A stretch of 64,000 bases of DNA from Gammaproteobacteria bacterium (GTDB lineage Bacteria > Pseudomonadota > Gammaproteobacteria > Steroidobacterales > Steroidobacteraceae): contig CANGBB010000002.1 in NCBI GenBank assembly GCA_947452065.1, positions 362,839 through 426,838 of the forward strand, read 5' to 3'. The position numbers were made by a program, and so were the translations under genes. The notes below the pieces were generated by a model. The model did no database searches and was not told the DNA's origin. It saw nothing but the letters and a program-made list of their open reading frames with translations. Of the stretch, positions 43,801 to 52,781 are shown piece after piece; positions within the stretch are counted from its first letter, which is position 1, and each line of letters starts with the position of its first letter.

Positions 43801-44553
43801 GAGAACGGCTTGGACGTCGCTCAGCAGCTGCGCTCGATCCGAGCGCCACAGTGTGGTCACCTTCTCGTAGAGGTCGGCGTCGGTCTCTGAATCCGCAGCT
43901 TGAGAATCAGTGATACCTGCGGGAGGGTCGGGCCAGATCAACTCCGCCAACGGCTTTTCCAGCCGCCGACCAAGTTCGCTATTCCAAACCGGCAAGGGAT
44001 CCTTCGTCGCCAGCGAGTGTGCGAGGGCTGCCGTGAGCGGCTGCGAGGCCACTCGTTTGCGCCAGAAATCGAGGACTACTTCTTCGCGCAAATCATCGTC
44101 GCGGGTCAGTTGCTCCAGCGCCAGAGGCGTACCTGTGGCGAACGGTGCGTCATCCAATACACGCTTGCAGAAGCCGTGGATGGTATGGATCGCTGCTTCG
44201 TCAAATGCTCCGAGCGCGCGTTCGATGCGTGTCCTGATCACGGTATCGGTCAGCGCCGGATTCTCGCGCAGAGTTTCCAGCAGGTTTTTTACGAAGGGGT
44301 CTGGACTGTCTGCAGTCCGGCCATCCAGTCGCGCCAGGATCTCGGTGAGTCGTCCGCGAATGCGCTCGCGCAGCTCTGAGGTGGCGGCTTTCGTGAACGA
44401 CACGACGAGGATGCGTTCGACGGGCAGGTCGCGTTCCAGTACCAGTCGCATGTACAGACCGGTGAGCGCCCAGGTTTTGCCGGTGCCCGCGGAGGCTTCG
44501 ATCACGCGCATGCCGTGCAGCGGGCTGCGGTAGACGTCGAGTTCGACGGTCAT
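40888..44553 (-). CDS. recB: Exodeoxyribonuclease V subunit beta (RecB helicase-nuclease)
   Basis: A 1221-residue 3'-5' helicase and nuclease. Walker A SAGTGKT at 21-27, motif II LVDEFQDTD near 390, motif V HKSKGLEYP, motif VI YVALTRAVHRLYLV, and the C-terminal PD-(D/E)XK nuclease (RGFVDLVF, then LLDWKSN) near 1100-1130. The nuclease active site appears complete. The start overlaps the recC stop by four bases and its stop overlaps recD, so the three subunits are translated together. Confidence 0.97.
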   Translation of the reverse strand: MTVELDVYRSPLHGMRVIEASAGTGKTWALTGLYMRLVLERDLPVERILVVSFTKAATSELRERIRGRLTEILARLDGRTADSPDPFVKNLLETLRENPALTDTVIRTRIERALGAFDEAAIHTIHGFCKRVLDDAPFATGTPLALEQLTRDDDLREEVVLDFWRKRVASQPLTAALAHSLATKDPLPVWNSELGRRLEKPLAELIWPDPPAGITDSQAADSETDADLYEKVTTLWRSDRAQLLSDVQAVLPYLPANVYKEKTIATAFDQWNQVAAAGSLYAIPEKLDKLHLFTSGKLVYNKSAKNKPEPLNHPFFKNADLLFSRLPQARAHADYARLQLLRELLEQGPARLRELKRERRVVSYSDLLAEVRAQLTDPARPTLAAELRSRYPAALVDEFQDTDPLQWDIFRTIYDAPDATLFLVGDPKQAIYRFRNADLNVYLDARETALARDPTALTSLADNQRSSEPLIHALNAIFGAHTATFLTPGLNYQSLRLGNKPRESFVDECSGPQPLTVWTLPGGESPLDKADARNRATSATATEIARLLQGAAAGKVRIGERALNAGDIAVVVPTHARAKQIQAELATLSISSIKRSREVVYKSREADELARLLEAILEPSRSGLVRSALATEMLDFDASKILALDDDSRDEAEWVERLSAARDRWRQQGVGVMLRELITKMGIGERLLQRPDGERRLTNLLQLGECLQDAASDHPSPEALMRWFAERRTDGQGDDAAELRLESDRNLVQIVTIHKSKGLEYPIVFCPYLFEGLDKGGGRNLKGVEYHNGSRLCIDFRDNLEQEEKKNLKLLRQTEERAERLRVIYVALTRAVHRLYLVAGPYSTKTSGKPSLSESSCAPLNWLVLDQPSANDKEFFKNTHDPNETLKTWDAWAQRQSDVVSLTPLPLASLESLQPSVRDSTAVSALPAPRIPPEWRLGSFSGILRGHVFDASAKEKDTYTGTADTLADGSDIASDDMLWFPRGARAGECVHDLFERIDFTQQAGWADAISLALDAHPPTRSDQPDRALLTQMMHRMLADVVQTTLPGGFTLSAIPLTKRLTEWEFMLPATRLKSRELTSLLEQHGYRMPHLEPRTLAGYLRGFVDLVFEHEGRFYLLDWKSNFLGKRPADYAPDALELTMQTEGYHLQHILYTVALHHHLRLHLPDYDYARHMGGTRYLFVRGVRPDWLTSAGQALGVYATTPPIELIESLSQLLMNGDRP

Positions 44554-47500
44554 AATGCCGCATCCTCGGTCAAATGCTGCAGCAATGGGCTGAACACGCG
44601 CTCGGAGAGTGCGATGAACTCCTCATCGATCGGATCGGTGCACTCGCGCAGTGCGAGCCGGATGGCAGCGTCGCTCCCTTCGTTCCAAGGCGCGTGGGTG
44701 GAGGGCGTAAAGTTTGCCTTTGCTTTGCTCAGATTGCGATCAGTTTGGAGAAAGACCAGCGAACTCTCAGGGAAGAAGTGCAGCGGCCCGGTGAGTCCTT
44801 GGCGATAGAGAGCGAACAGGTCGAGAAGAAGTGTTTGCGGTGACTCGGGCGAGCTCAAGGTGACCGTTTTATCGGCAGTCAGCCACACCGTAGGGCGCGG
44901 CTCATCGCTGGTTGAGGCCAGCAGCAGATGATGCAGCCACGCTTCGAGAAGGTGACTCGCCTTCAGTTTTCCGGGCTCGCATCGCACCAGACCCGTTGCG
45001 CGCAGATCAGAATAAGTGGCGCGAATCGACCAGCCTTCGCCCTCGAAGGAGAGGGGCAGTGTGCGGATCTCCGGCGCAAGGCAGTGCCCGGGCGCGCTCA
45101 GCGCCCAGCGTTGCGCAAAGCCCTCGAGTAGCGACAGCCGGGAATCGAGTGATGCGTCACCGATGGAGCCAGTTGGCAACTCGGTGCCGGCACGTGCGAG
45201 GCCGGACAAGCGCGATTTGTCCGTGAGTGCCAGTGCGGCCGGCAACAGACGTGCTGTCAGTCCGTGCCTATCAAGTCCGTTGAGCAGGCGCGGCTCGACA
45301 ATCGAGAGCTCCGCAAGCGGCTTGGCCAGCGTGATGCGCAGACGTTTTTGCAGAAGGTGACGGCAGGGGTTTTTAAAGAAGTCGATGAGCTCGCTGAGCT
45401 CGACGTCACGATGCTCGTCATTGGGTGCTGGGAGTGGCGCGCTAAAGAGTGGTCGTGCCGGATACAGTTCACCGGCCTCCACGTCGTCCGCATCGTCTTG
45501 TTCATCTGACTCTTCCGCAGTCGTAGCCACGATCGGACGCAAATCAGCCGGATTCTCTCGTGCTGTCGAGATGGCCTGAGCATAGCCTTCGTGATGGCTG
45601 CGGCGTCGTGCATCGCCGGTATCGCTGAATGCCTCGATCGAGAAGGGCTGCAGCGGATGTTCAACGATCAGTCGTGCGCGCGCCGTAGCCAGTGACTTGG
45701 CGTCCGCCGGATCGGTGGCAATGGCCGGGATGAGTACATCGAGCAGTTCAGCCAGGAGTACCGAGGGCGGAAGTGATGCGTTGTCACGATCGCTTCGGCC
45801 GGTATAACTCAGATACAGCGATTGGCGCGCCGAGAGGATCGCATCGAGAAATACATTGCGCTCTTCCTCGCGACGCACCCGATCCCCCTGACGACGGTGG
45901 CGTGCCAGCAGGTCCACGTCGAGCGGGCGATCGGGCCGCGGGAAAGCGCCATCGTCGAGGCCCACGAGACAGACGACAGCAAACGGCAGCGCGCGCAGGC
46001 TGCTCATGGACGCGAAAGTCACTCCACCGCCGGGAACGCCGCCGGGCGCTGTTTCATCGAGTTGGTGCGCCAGCGCGCGACGGATGACAGCCAGCGGGAG
46101 CGGCGCGTTGAGGTGTGCCTGTTCAAGCGTGTCGGTGAGATCCGACACGGTATCCAGCAGGTCACGCAGCGCATCGAGCTGGATATCGGAGGGTTCGAGA
46201 AAACGGTCCGCCAGACGCTGCAGCCATTGTTTCCAGCCTGCAGCATCGCGTGGTGACGCGCATTCCGACACCACCTCAGTGAGCGCAGCGCACAGGTCAG
46301 CAAAACGCCCCAGCAAATCGGCATCAATATCGATCAGTCCGTTTGCCGGCAGCAGGCGGTCTAGGAAGGGCGTGTCCGGGTCGGCCGGCAACAGGTACGA
46401 GAGCAACAATCGATCGAGGCCTTCCTCAATCGTGTGATGCGGATCCTGCGGTAGATCGAAACGCTGCCGATGGTCGGCCGACAGACCCCAGCGGATTCCA
46501 CATCGTGCAATCCAGTCACGCAGTTCCGCGCCATCGCTTTCGTCAAAGCCGAAGCGCCGTGCGATCACTGGCTGCTGGATGAGTGCCTCGAGATCAATGG
46601 CCGTAATGCGTGCATCGGCAAGCGCAAGCACGGCAAGGAAGGCACGTGTCACCGGCTCGACGACGCTCGGGGTGCGGCCCGTGATTGTGTACGGAATGTG
46701 CCGTGCTGCCGGCGCGCTTGAGAACACTGCTTCGATGAGCGGCGCTGCGGCATCAAGATCCGGCACCGCGACGACGATATCGCTAGGCTTCAATGATCCA
46801 TTATCTGCAGAGGCGAAGAGACCGAGCAGGTGGTCCTGCAGAATCTCGAGTTGGCGCATCAGTGAATGGCCGACGTGCACTTCGATGCTGCGATCTTGTG
46901 CAGTCAGTGTCACGCTTCCCGGGACGAGTTCCTTAAGATCGAGCAGCGAGTCCTGCACGCGGGCCAGTAGCGTCGCGGTGCCATTCGCCGTGTATTCCTG
47001 CTCATCCACTGCGTCCGAATCCAGGCAGTCCATCAGCTCCCTGAAATAGGCGCGTGTCTGTCGGCCCCATCCGGCGAGCAGCCGATGACCCTCCTCATGC
47101 AGCTCATCACGACCCTGCGCCCTGAGTCTCTGCAGCTCGCGCCGGCTGACGATATCGGCCCAGTACTCACGACAGGGGTTGAGGATGTAGAGATGGACAT
47201 CAATGTGCTCGCTCAGTGCGCGCAGCAATCCCAGATGCAAGGGCGCCATGGCCGGCAGTGCAAAGACGTGCACCTGCGCGGGTAGCAGCCCCGGCTTAAC
47301 CGGCTCCGCCAATGCAAGTCGGAAGGCTGCTACGGGATCGCGGCCCGAAGCGCCCTGGCGCTGGCGTATGCGACGCCAAAGATCGGCTTGCCACGCAGCG
47401 TCGGCACCGTCAGCCGGTGAGTCCAAATCATCCGGCTGTTGGTTGCGCTCCCACGCCTGCAACCAGTCAGGTCGATACGTCACATAGGCTTCGAACAGCG

Positions 47501-47891
47501 TTCCCAGACGCAGTGCGAGTTCGTAGCGCATGACCGCATCGGCGCCCTCCAGATAGATGCGCAGGCGAGGGTGATTGGCCAGCAGATCTTCTTGCTCGAA
47601 CACGGCGAGAACCTGCCACGCGAGCCGGAAAGCAGAAAACGGCGATTCCGCGGCTACACCAGGGACCACCTGTGCAATTTGTCGCCACAACCAGCGGGCG
47701 AGGAAGTCGAACTGCAGATTGGCACTGATGCCGGCGGTGGCCGCGCGGCGAATCGAAAGGTGGCGGCGCAGCGCCATGCTTGGAACGATGATTTCGTCGC
47801 GCGCGAAGACATCCGGCTGGCGTCGATCGAGTAGCTCGAAGAGGCGTCCGGTCAGGGTTTCAAGCCGATTCGAGAAATGCAGGGTCAGCAT
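44550..47891 (-). CDS. recC: Exodeoxyribonuclease V subunit gamma (RecC)
   Basis: A protein of about 1113 residues. RecC recognises Chi and splits DNA strands in RecBCD; it has helicase-like folds without ATPase motifs. The N-terminus MLTLHFSNRLETL matches the usual RecC start, so ATG 47891 is preferred; a GTG at 47912 would add seven residues. Other RecC-like blocks are VPSMALRRHLSIR, VFALPAMAPLHLGLLRAL and FASMSSLRALPFAVVCLVGLDDGAFPR (split by short gaps). First gene of the recCBD operon. Confidence 0.95.
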   Translation of the reverse strand: MLTLHFSNRLETLTGRLFELLDRRQPDVFARDEIIVPSMALRRHLSIRRAATAGISANLQFDFLARWLWRQIAQVVPGVAAESPFSAFRLAWQVLAVFEQEDLLANHPRLRIYLEGADAVMRYELALRLGTLFEAYVTYRPDWLQAWERNQQPDDLDSPADGADAAWQADLWRRIRQRQGASGRDPVAAFRLALAEPVKPGLLPAQVHVFALPAMAPLHLGLLRALSEHIDVHLYILNPCREYWADIVSRRELQRLRAQGRDELHEEGHRLLAGWGRQTRAYFRELMDCLDSDAVDEQEYTANGTATLLARVQDSLLDLKELVPGSVTLTAQDRSIEVHVGHSLMRQLEILQDHLLGLFASADNGSLKPSDIVVAVPDLDAAAPLIEAVFSSAPAARHIPYTITGRTPSVVEPVTRAFLAVLALADARITAIDLEALIQQPVIARRFGFDESDGAELRDWIARCGIRWGLSADHRQRFDLPQDPHHTIEEGLDRLLLSYLLPADPDTPFLDRLLPANGLIDIDADLLGRFADLCAALTEVVSECASPRDAAGWKQWLQRLADRFLEPSDIQLDALRDLLDTVSDLTDTLEQAHLNAPLPLAVIRRALAHQLDETAPGGVPGGGVTFASMSSLRALPFAVVCLVGLDDGAFPRPDRPLDVDLLARHRRQGDRVRREEERNVFLDAILSARQSLYLSYTGRSDRDNASLPPSVLLAELLDVLIPAIATDPADAKSLATARARLIVEHPLQPFSIEAFSDTGDARRRSHHEGYAQAISTARENPADLRPIVATTAEESDEQDDADDVEAGELYPARPLFSAPLPAPNDEHRDVELSELIDFFKNPCRHLLQKRLRITLAKPLAELSIVEPRLLNGLDRHGLTARLLPAALALTDKSRLSGLARAGTELPTGSIGDASLDSRLSLLEGFAQRWALSAPGHCLAPEIRTLPLSFEGEGWSIRATYSDLRATGLVRCEPGKLKASHLLEAWLHHLLLASTSDEPRPTVWLTADKTVTLSSPESPQTLLLDLFALYRQGLTGPLHFFPESSLVFLQTDRNLSKAKANFTPSTHAPWNEGSDAAIRLALRECTDPIDEEFIALSERVFSPLLQHLTEDAAL

Positions 47892-47971
47892 GGCGTTGCT
47901 CGCCAGTTTCACCGAAGTGACCGGCAGCGTCTATGTCCCCGATTCTTCACACCCGGCATACACCGGACGGG

Positions 47972-48589
47972 CTATTTACTGGCGGCTGAAGTGCCCGGTC
48001 GGGCGGCGGGTGAGGGCTGTGGCCCCAGTACGGAAAACGTCGCGCGTCCGCCAGCGGCCGCAAGACTGGTGGCGGGCTGGACGAATGTCATCAGCACCGA
48101 GCCGGCTTCCTTGGGCAGCACCAAATCGACATTGCGTACGCCGCTGACCGGTCGTGTGCCGAGGAAACGGAGTGTGACCAACTGCGCATGAGTCTGCGAA
48201 TTGTCCGCGGTGGCGGAGGCGGATGCTGCCATGAAGCGGATGTCGCCCACTGAGGGAAAGCCGCTCAGCGTCAGCGGTATGGCCTTTCCGTCCAGCCGCA
48301 GGTGGCTGCCGGACTGCAGGAGACTGCGACTGCGCTGCACGGCCAGTGTCAGGGCAAATTCATCAAGTATGGCCAGACTCGTTGCATCCGCATGCTGCGG
48401 GTTGGCCGCGATCACCAGGCCGAGCAGGTCGATTTCCAGAGTGACTTCGACCCGCCCGTCCTGCAGCGCGATCTGCGCTGTATTGACGTCCAGTGTATGT
48501 GCCCAAGCCGTGCCACAGAGTGGCAGGCTTGCGCACAGAGCGACGATCCAAAGGAGTCGGCGCACGCCATTGGCTGGATGCGCCGTCAC
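47972..48589 (-). CDS. Exported protein of unknown function
   Basis: A protein of about 205 residues, probably from GTG 48589, two bases after the stop of the YHYH gene. It has a signal peptide (VRRLLWIVALCASLPLCGTAWA, in two parts) ending at AHTLDV. The mature part is beta-rich (RVEVTLEIDLLGLVIA, HAQLVTLRFLG) and ends in a Pro/Ala-rich tail. It resembles the exported N-terminal region of HupE/UreJ-type proteins in style but has no membrane segments. Co-transcribed with the YHYH protein, so it may work with it in the periplasm. Confidence 0.7.
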   Translation of the reverse strand: MTAHPANGVRRLLWIVALCASLPLCGTAWAHTLDVNTAQIALQDGRVEVTLEIDLLGLVIAANPQHADATSLAILDEFALTLAVQRSRSLLQSGSHLRLDGKAIPLTLSGFPSVGDIRFMAASASATADNSQTHAQLVTLRFLGTRPVSGVRNVDLVLPKEAGSVLMTFVQPATSLAAAGGRATFSVLGPQPSPAARPGTSAASK

Positions 48590-48591
48590 CC

Positions 48592-51042
48592 TCAGTTCTG
48601 CCCAGACAGGACCTTCGAGCTGGTCCTGAACGCCGGGACCGCTGCGATGTTGCCCTTCCATGCGCCCTGCAACAGTGTGCTGACCTTGGTGGGCGTTGCC
48701 GTGCCGCCGAGATAAGACGCACCGGCCACGCACTGTGAATCCAGCGCGCTGCAGATGGTTTTGCCGTTGGCGGTGTAGGTGTAGCTGAACGGCGTGGTGG
48801 GCATGTCCAAATCACGAGCGTGGTAGTGGTAGCCAATGCCGTCGTGGTTGTGACCACTGAAGGCATCCAGGCTCGTGCCGGCACCCAGCATCGAGGTGTC
48901 CTGCGGCCGATAACGGCCAAACACCGCGATGCCGTCGTATCCGAAGCCCACCAGCGGAGGATGCGTACGGCCAGCGTAATCAGCATCGCTGTACAGAGTC
49001 AGCTTATTGTCCTGACCCGGTACGAAGCCATCCGCATGGCAATGCGGTCCGCCGCCGCCCTGGCCCACGTGGCAACCGTAAGTGCTCAGCTCGGCCTTCC
49101 AGTTGGACGGATTGAGTGTGTTGTTGAGAATCGGGAAGAGCTGAGCGCCGTCAAACGAAATGCCGTTGTCGTTTGTGCTGGCCCAGTTGAAGGCATCTGC
49201 CTTGGAGGCGCTGCACTTCGTCGGCACGTCGGTGCAGAGGGTGGTTGCTAATCCCGGTGCGCCGGAGTAGTTCACCGTGGCCTGGTTGGTGAGGTTGACG
49301 TTGCCGTAGTTCCTCATCGGGATCTTGACCGTCTGCGAGCCAAGGTTGGTGAGACGGGTCATGCCAATGTTGGCGGTATTCGAGCCGGCCGCCGGAGGTA
49401 CCGGGATGTCGTTCAGACCGTGCGGCCCGCCAGGCTGGCCGTAGGTGATGATGACCATCATTGGGGCCAGGCAGGTCGGATTGGCCGGATCGTACTCGTT
49501 CGTGAAATACACGAAGGGCACCAGCTTCTGGTTCGGCGTGCCATCGGCCACCGTGTCACTGACCAGCCTTCCCGACAGCAATGCGTCACGGAAGGAGGTG
49601 TAGACCTCGGGGCTATAGCGCAGTGCGGCTGTCGGTTCATCGCCCGCTTGCGTTCCTGTCGGGGCAGTGATGTTGCAACCCGTATTCGCTTCCACACTCT
49701 GCTTGATGCTCACGAGCTGTGCATCGGCAGCAGTCTTGGTCGACTGGTCGGCACCGGGTGCCGTCACCTGACTCTGGTACTTGGTGTAGACCTTGCTGGC
49801 GAAATTGCTCTCGGTGGCTGCAACGGCCGCGGATGTGGTTGAGCCGGTTCCACTGGTCGGAAAGGCCGCAGCAGGATTGGCCGTGGTGAACGCGGTGTTG
49901 GTCGGATTCAGGCTGCTGACCGGAACCGCATAGCCATCCGAAGAGCCGTAGAAGTACAGCGGCGTTGCAGATGTCGCGCTGGCCACCAGCGAGTAGACGC
50001 CATTTCTCACGTTCACGTAGTAGCCGCTCAAGGTGAAATTGGAGTCAACCTTGAAGCTGGCGTTGTAGCAGGGGTCCTTGGTGCAGGATGCCGATACGTC
50101 CTGCACGATGCTGCGGATATAGCGCTTGGCAGCCTGCAGCCGATGCGTGCTGGTGTCGTAGTTGAAGGACACGAAGCCATCCGCCGTTGTGATAGGCGTC
50201 ATCGCCGTCGAGGTGGAGAAGGTCGTGCCGGACGGCGGCCCACTGATATTTCTCCTGAACTTCAGGATATTGCCGTTGGTCGTGTCGACGTCGATGGATT
50301 CATTGGGATGCAGATGTGAATCCAGCCGATAACCCTGAGCATTGGGCTTGTTGTCAGTGTAGTAAACGTCGGCATTCGTGCCGTCGTCTTTGACCGCCAC
50401 GACCTGAATGAGCTTGCTCAGATAGGTCTTGTAGGTTGACGACAGCGGAATGGTGCCCGAAGTTACGGCGTAGCTGCCGTAGCTCCCGGAAGCATTGCCG
50501 CTGGCAGCGGTGGCGGTGAAATCATTGCCGATGGAGAGATAATTGGCTGAGTTCGCGACGGCGCTTGAGTCAGAGATCAGGTAGCGCGCGCGGTTGGTGA
50601 GGCTGCCGGAGACGATGCTCAGCGAGGGCGAGTAACTCCGGGCCATCTTGTCAGCGTAGGGCACCGGCGTGAAGTACTGGGAGCAGCTCGAGGCGTTGGC
50701 GCACAAGCCACCCACACTGGTGATGCTCGACAACCAGACCTGCGCATTGCAGTAGGTCGATGTGCCGGAAGAAGAGCTCACCCTAACGGCGGGGATGCTC
50801 AATTGGCCGGTGGCCGAGCTCAGAGTGTCAGCGGCCGTTGAGGTTGAGCTGCATGCCGAGCCTACCGAGATCACACCACCCAGTACGGCGGTCACATTGT
50901 GGTAGGTCTTTCCGGAGTAGGTGACCAGCGGCATGTTGAGCACGCCCTGAGTCGTGCTCCAAGTATCCAGCGCGTTGGCGGGGGCCGCCCAAGCTGCCAA
51001 CAAAGCCACTACCCATCGGCCGTATTTAACAATATTCATCAT
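48592..51042 (-). CDS. Large exported YHYH-domain protein
   Basis: A protein of about 816 residues from ATG 51042 with a signal peptide (YGRWVVALLAAWAAPANA). The body is rich in Ser, Thr, Asn and Ala, as in secreted proteins, with several cysteines. The C-terminal 230 residues form the YHYH domain: HVGQGGGGPHCHADG, GFGYDGIAVFGRY, GHNHDGIGYHYHARD. YHYH proteins are poorly characterised; their His-rich core suggests metal binding. A second YHYH gene lies at 52782, on the other side of the aldehyde dehydrogenase. Confidence 0.83.
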   Translation of the reverse strand: MMNIVKYGRWVVALLAAWAAPANALDTWSTTQGVLNMPLVTYSGKTYHNVTAVLGGVISVGSACSSTSTAADTLSSATGQLSIPAVRVSSSSGTSTYCNAQVWLSSITSVGGLCANASSCSQYFTPVPYADKMARSYSPSLSIVSGSLTNRARYLISDSSAVANSANYLSIGNDFTATAASGNASGSYGSYAVTSGTIPLSSTYKTYLSKLIQVVAVKDDGTNADVYYTDNKPNAQGYRLDSHLHPNESIDVDTTNGNILKFRRNISGPPSGTTFSTSTAMTPITTADGFVSFNYDTSTHRLQAAKRYIRSIVQDVSASCTKDPCYNASFKVDSNFTLSGYYVNVRNGVYSLVASATSATPLYFYGSSDGYAVPVSSLNPTNTAFTTANPAAAFPTSGTGSTTSAAVAATESNFASKVYTKYQSQVTAPGADQSTKTAADAQLVSIKQSVEANTGCNITAPTGTQAGDEPTAALRYSPEVYTSFRDALLSGRLVSDTVADGTPNQKLVPFVYFTNEYDPANPTCLAPMMVIITYGQPGGPHGLNDIPVPPAAGSNTANIGMTRLTNLGSQTVKIPMRNYGNVNLTNQATVNYSGAPGLATTLCTDVPTKCSASKADAFNWASTNDNGISFDGAQLFPILNNTLNPSNWKAELSTYGCHVGQGGGGPHCHADGFVPGQDNKLTLYSDADYAGRTHPPLVGFGYDGIAVFGRYRPQDTSMLGAGTSLDAFSGHNHDGIGYHYHARDLDMPTTPFSYTYTANGKTICSALDSQCVAGASYLGGTATPTKVSTLLQGAWKGNIAAVPAFRTSSKVLSGQN

Positions 51043-51248
51043 TGGATCACTCTGCATCCAGCTGCCTGAAAGAGCGTGGATGTTACGCAATCAGACCGGG
51101 GGCCGCCAACGGTTCCCGGCCGGCGGCTGGGCGTTGGTGTGGCCGCCAGGCGCCGGGCCCGGGTTGCCAGACTGGGGTCTTTGGTTTGATAATAGTTCGT
51201 TAAGCCACCCATTTTTCTCTCAGGCCCCATTTCCGTCAGGAGATTTTC

Positions 51249-52637
51249 ATGAGCATGCCCGATCGTGCCGCCCCCGCCGACGCTGAGATCCAGGACCTCG
51301 TAGCCAAGGCGCGCGTAGCCCAAGCCGTTTACGAAACCTTCTCGCAGGAGCAGGTCGACGCCATCGTTCACGACATCGGCAAGTATGTTTATGACAACGC
51401 CGAGGCGCTGGCGCGCATGGCCGTCGATGAGACGAGCATCGGCAATTTTGAGGACAAGGTCCTCAAGAAGAAGGGCAAGGCCCGCGTCATCTGGAACCAT
51501 CTCAAGGGTAAGAAGTCGCGCAACATCATTGGCGAGGATCCGGAAAACAATCTGGTGTTCGTCGCCAAGCCGATGGGCGTGGTCGCTGCTGTATGCCCGG
51601 TCACCAATCCGGTTGCCACGCCGATGTGCAATGGCATGTTCGCCCTCAAGACCGGCAACGCCGTGATCTTTGCGCCGCATCCCAAGGCGCAGAAGTGCAC
51701 CGAGCACCTGACGCAGGAATTCATGAAGATCGTCAAGAAGCATGGCGGTCCGGACAATCTCATCCAGACCGTGCGCAACGGTTCGGTTGAGAAGACGCAG
51801 GATCTGATGCGCTCAGTGGACGTTGTGGTGGCCACGGGTGGTGGCGCCATGGTCAAGTCCGCTTACTCCTCCGGCAAGCCGTCGTACGGCGTGGGTGCCG
51901 GCAACGTGCCCGTCATCATCGACCGTGGCGTCGACTACAAGGAAGCGGTGGACAAGATCGTCACCGGCGCGGCTTTCGACAACGGCATCATCTGCTCGCA
52001 TGAGCAGTTCGTGCTGACTCCGGAAGAGTCCTACAAGGACATCATCAGCCTGTTCAAGGACACCGGCAAAGTCTGGTTCACGGACGATGAGAAGCTGGTG
52101 CAGAAGCTGCGCGAAGTGGTGTTTGTCGGTGGCTACCTGAACAAGGATGTGGTCGGCAAGTCGGCCCGTGAAATCGGTGCGCTGGCCGGCATCGACGTGC
52201 CGGCGAGCACGCGCATCATCCTGGTTCCGTCCAAGGGTTCGGGCACTGTCGACATCCTGGCCAAGGAAAAGCTCTGCCCAGTGGTTGCGATCCTTCCGTA
52301 CAAGACCTTCCAGGATGCCGTGAACCACGCCAAGGCGAATCTGCTGGTCGAAGGCGCCGGTCACTCGGCCGCCGTGCATTCGAACAACGAGGACAACATC
52401 CGCCTGGCGGGTGTGCAGCTGCCCATCAGCCGTCTGGTCGTCAACCAGCCCAGCTCGCTGACCGCAGGTGGCTCGCTCACCAACGGCTTCGCGCCGACCA
52501 CCACTCTGGGCTGCGGCTCGTGGGGCGGTAACTCGATCTCCGAAAACCTCGACTACAAGCACCTGATGAACGTGTCGCGCATCGGCAAGGTCATCACTCA
52601 CAAGAAGGTGCCGACCGACGCCGAAATCTGGGGCTGA
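51249..52637 (+). CDS. CoA-acylating aldehyde dehydrogenase
   Basis: A 462-residue enzyme of the acylating aldehyde dehydrogenase family (acetaldehyde, succinate-semialdehyde or sulfoacetaldehyde type), which oxidises an aldehyde with NAD(P)+ and CoA to an acyl-CoA. Catalytic Cys249 lies in DNGIICSHEQF; PVTNPVATPMCNGMFALK and VATGGGAMVKSAY are nucleotide-binding blocks. AGGAG sits seven bases before the ATG. Base composition is strongly GC-rich and codon use looks highly biased, as in well-expressed genes. Substrate cannot be fixed from sequence. Confidence 0.88.
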   Translation: MSMPDRAAPADAEIQDLVAKARVAQAVYETFSQEQVDAIVHDIGKYVYDNAEALARMAVDETSIGNFEDKVLKKKGKARVIWNHLKGKKSRNIIGEDPENNLVFVAKPMGVVAAVCPVTNPVATPMCNGMFALKTGNAVIFAPHPKAQKCTEHLTQEFMKIVKKHGGPDNLIQTVRNGSVEKTQDLMRSVDVVVATGGGAMVKSAYSSGKPSYGVGAGNVPVIIDRGVDYKEAVDKIVTGAAFDNGIICSHEQFVLTPEESYKDIISLFKDTGKVWFTDDEKLVQKLREVVFVGGYLNKDVVGKSAREIGALAGIDVPASTRIILVPSKGSGTVDILAKEKLCPVVAILPYKTFQDAVNHAKANLLVEGAGHSAAVHSNNEDNIRLAGVQLPISRLVVNQPSSLTAGGSLTNGFAPTTTLGCGSWGGNSISENLDYKHLMNVSRIGKVITHKKVPTDAEIWG

Positions 52638-52653
52638 TCGGTCCGACGCTGGG

Positions 52654-52675
52654 GGGCGGGGCTGTGGCCCCGCCC
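52654..52675 (+). terminator. Hairpin, probable terminator after the aldehyde dehydrogenase
   Basis: GGGCGGGGC (52654-52662), loop TGTG, GCCCCGCCC (52667-52675), 17 bases after the stop codon. No T-run follows, so termination may be weak or assisted. Confidence 0.55.
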
Positions 52676-52781
52676 GTCCCAGATGACGCAGATGTCATAA
52701 ATATCCCCGCGCCGCATTGAATGCTTTGCGGCTGGGGCCGAATTCATCGGTCCCGAAAAATGAATTGCGGGGGTTATTACG

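Noticed and set aside
48592..48733. Extended start of the exported protein inside the YHYH gene
   Set aside because: The extra N-terminal sequence is Arg/His/Gly-rich and lies before a good signal peptide; a start at 48589 is more sensible.
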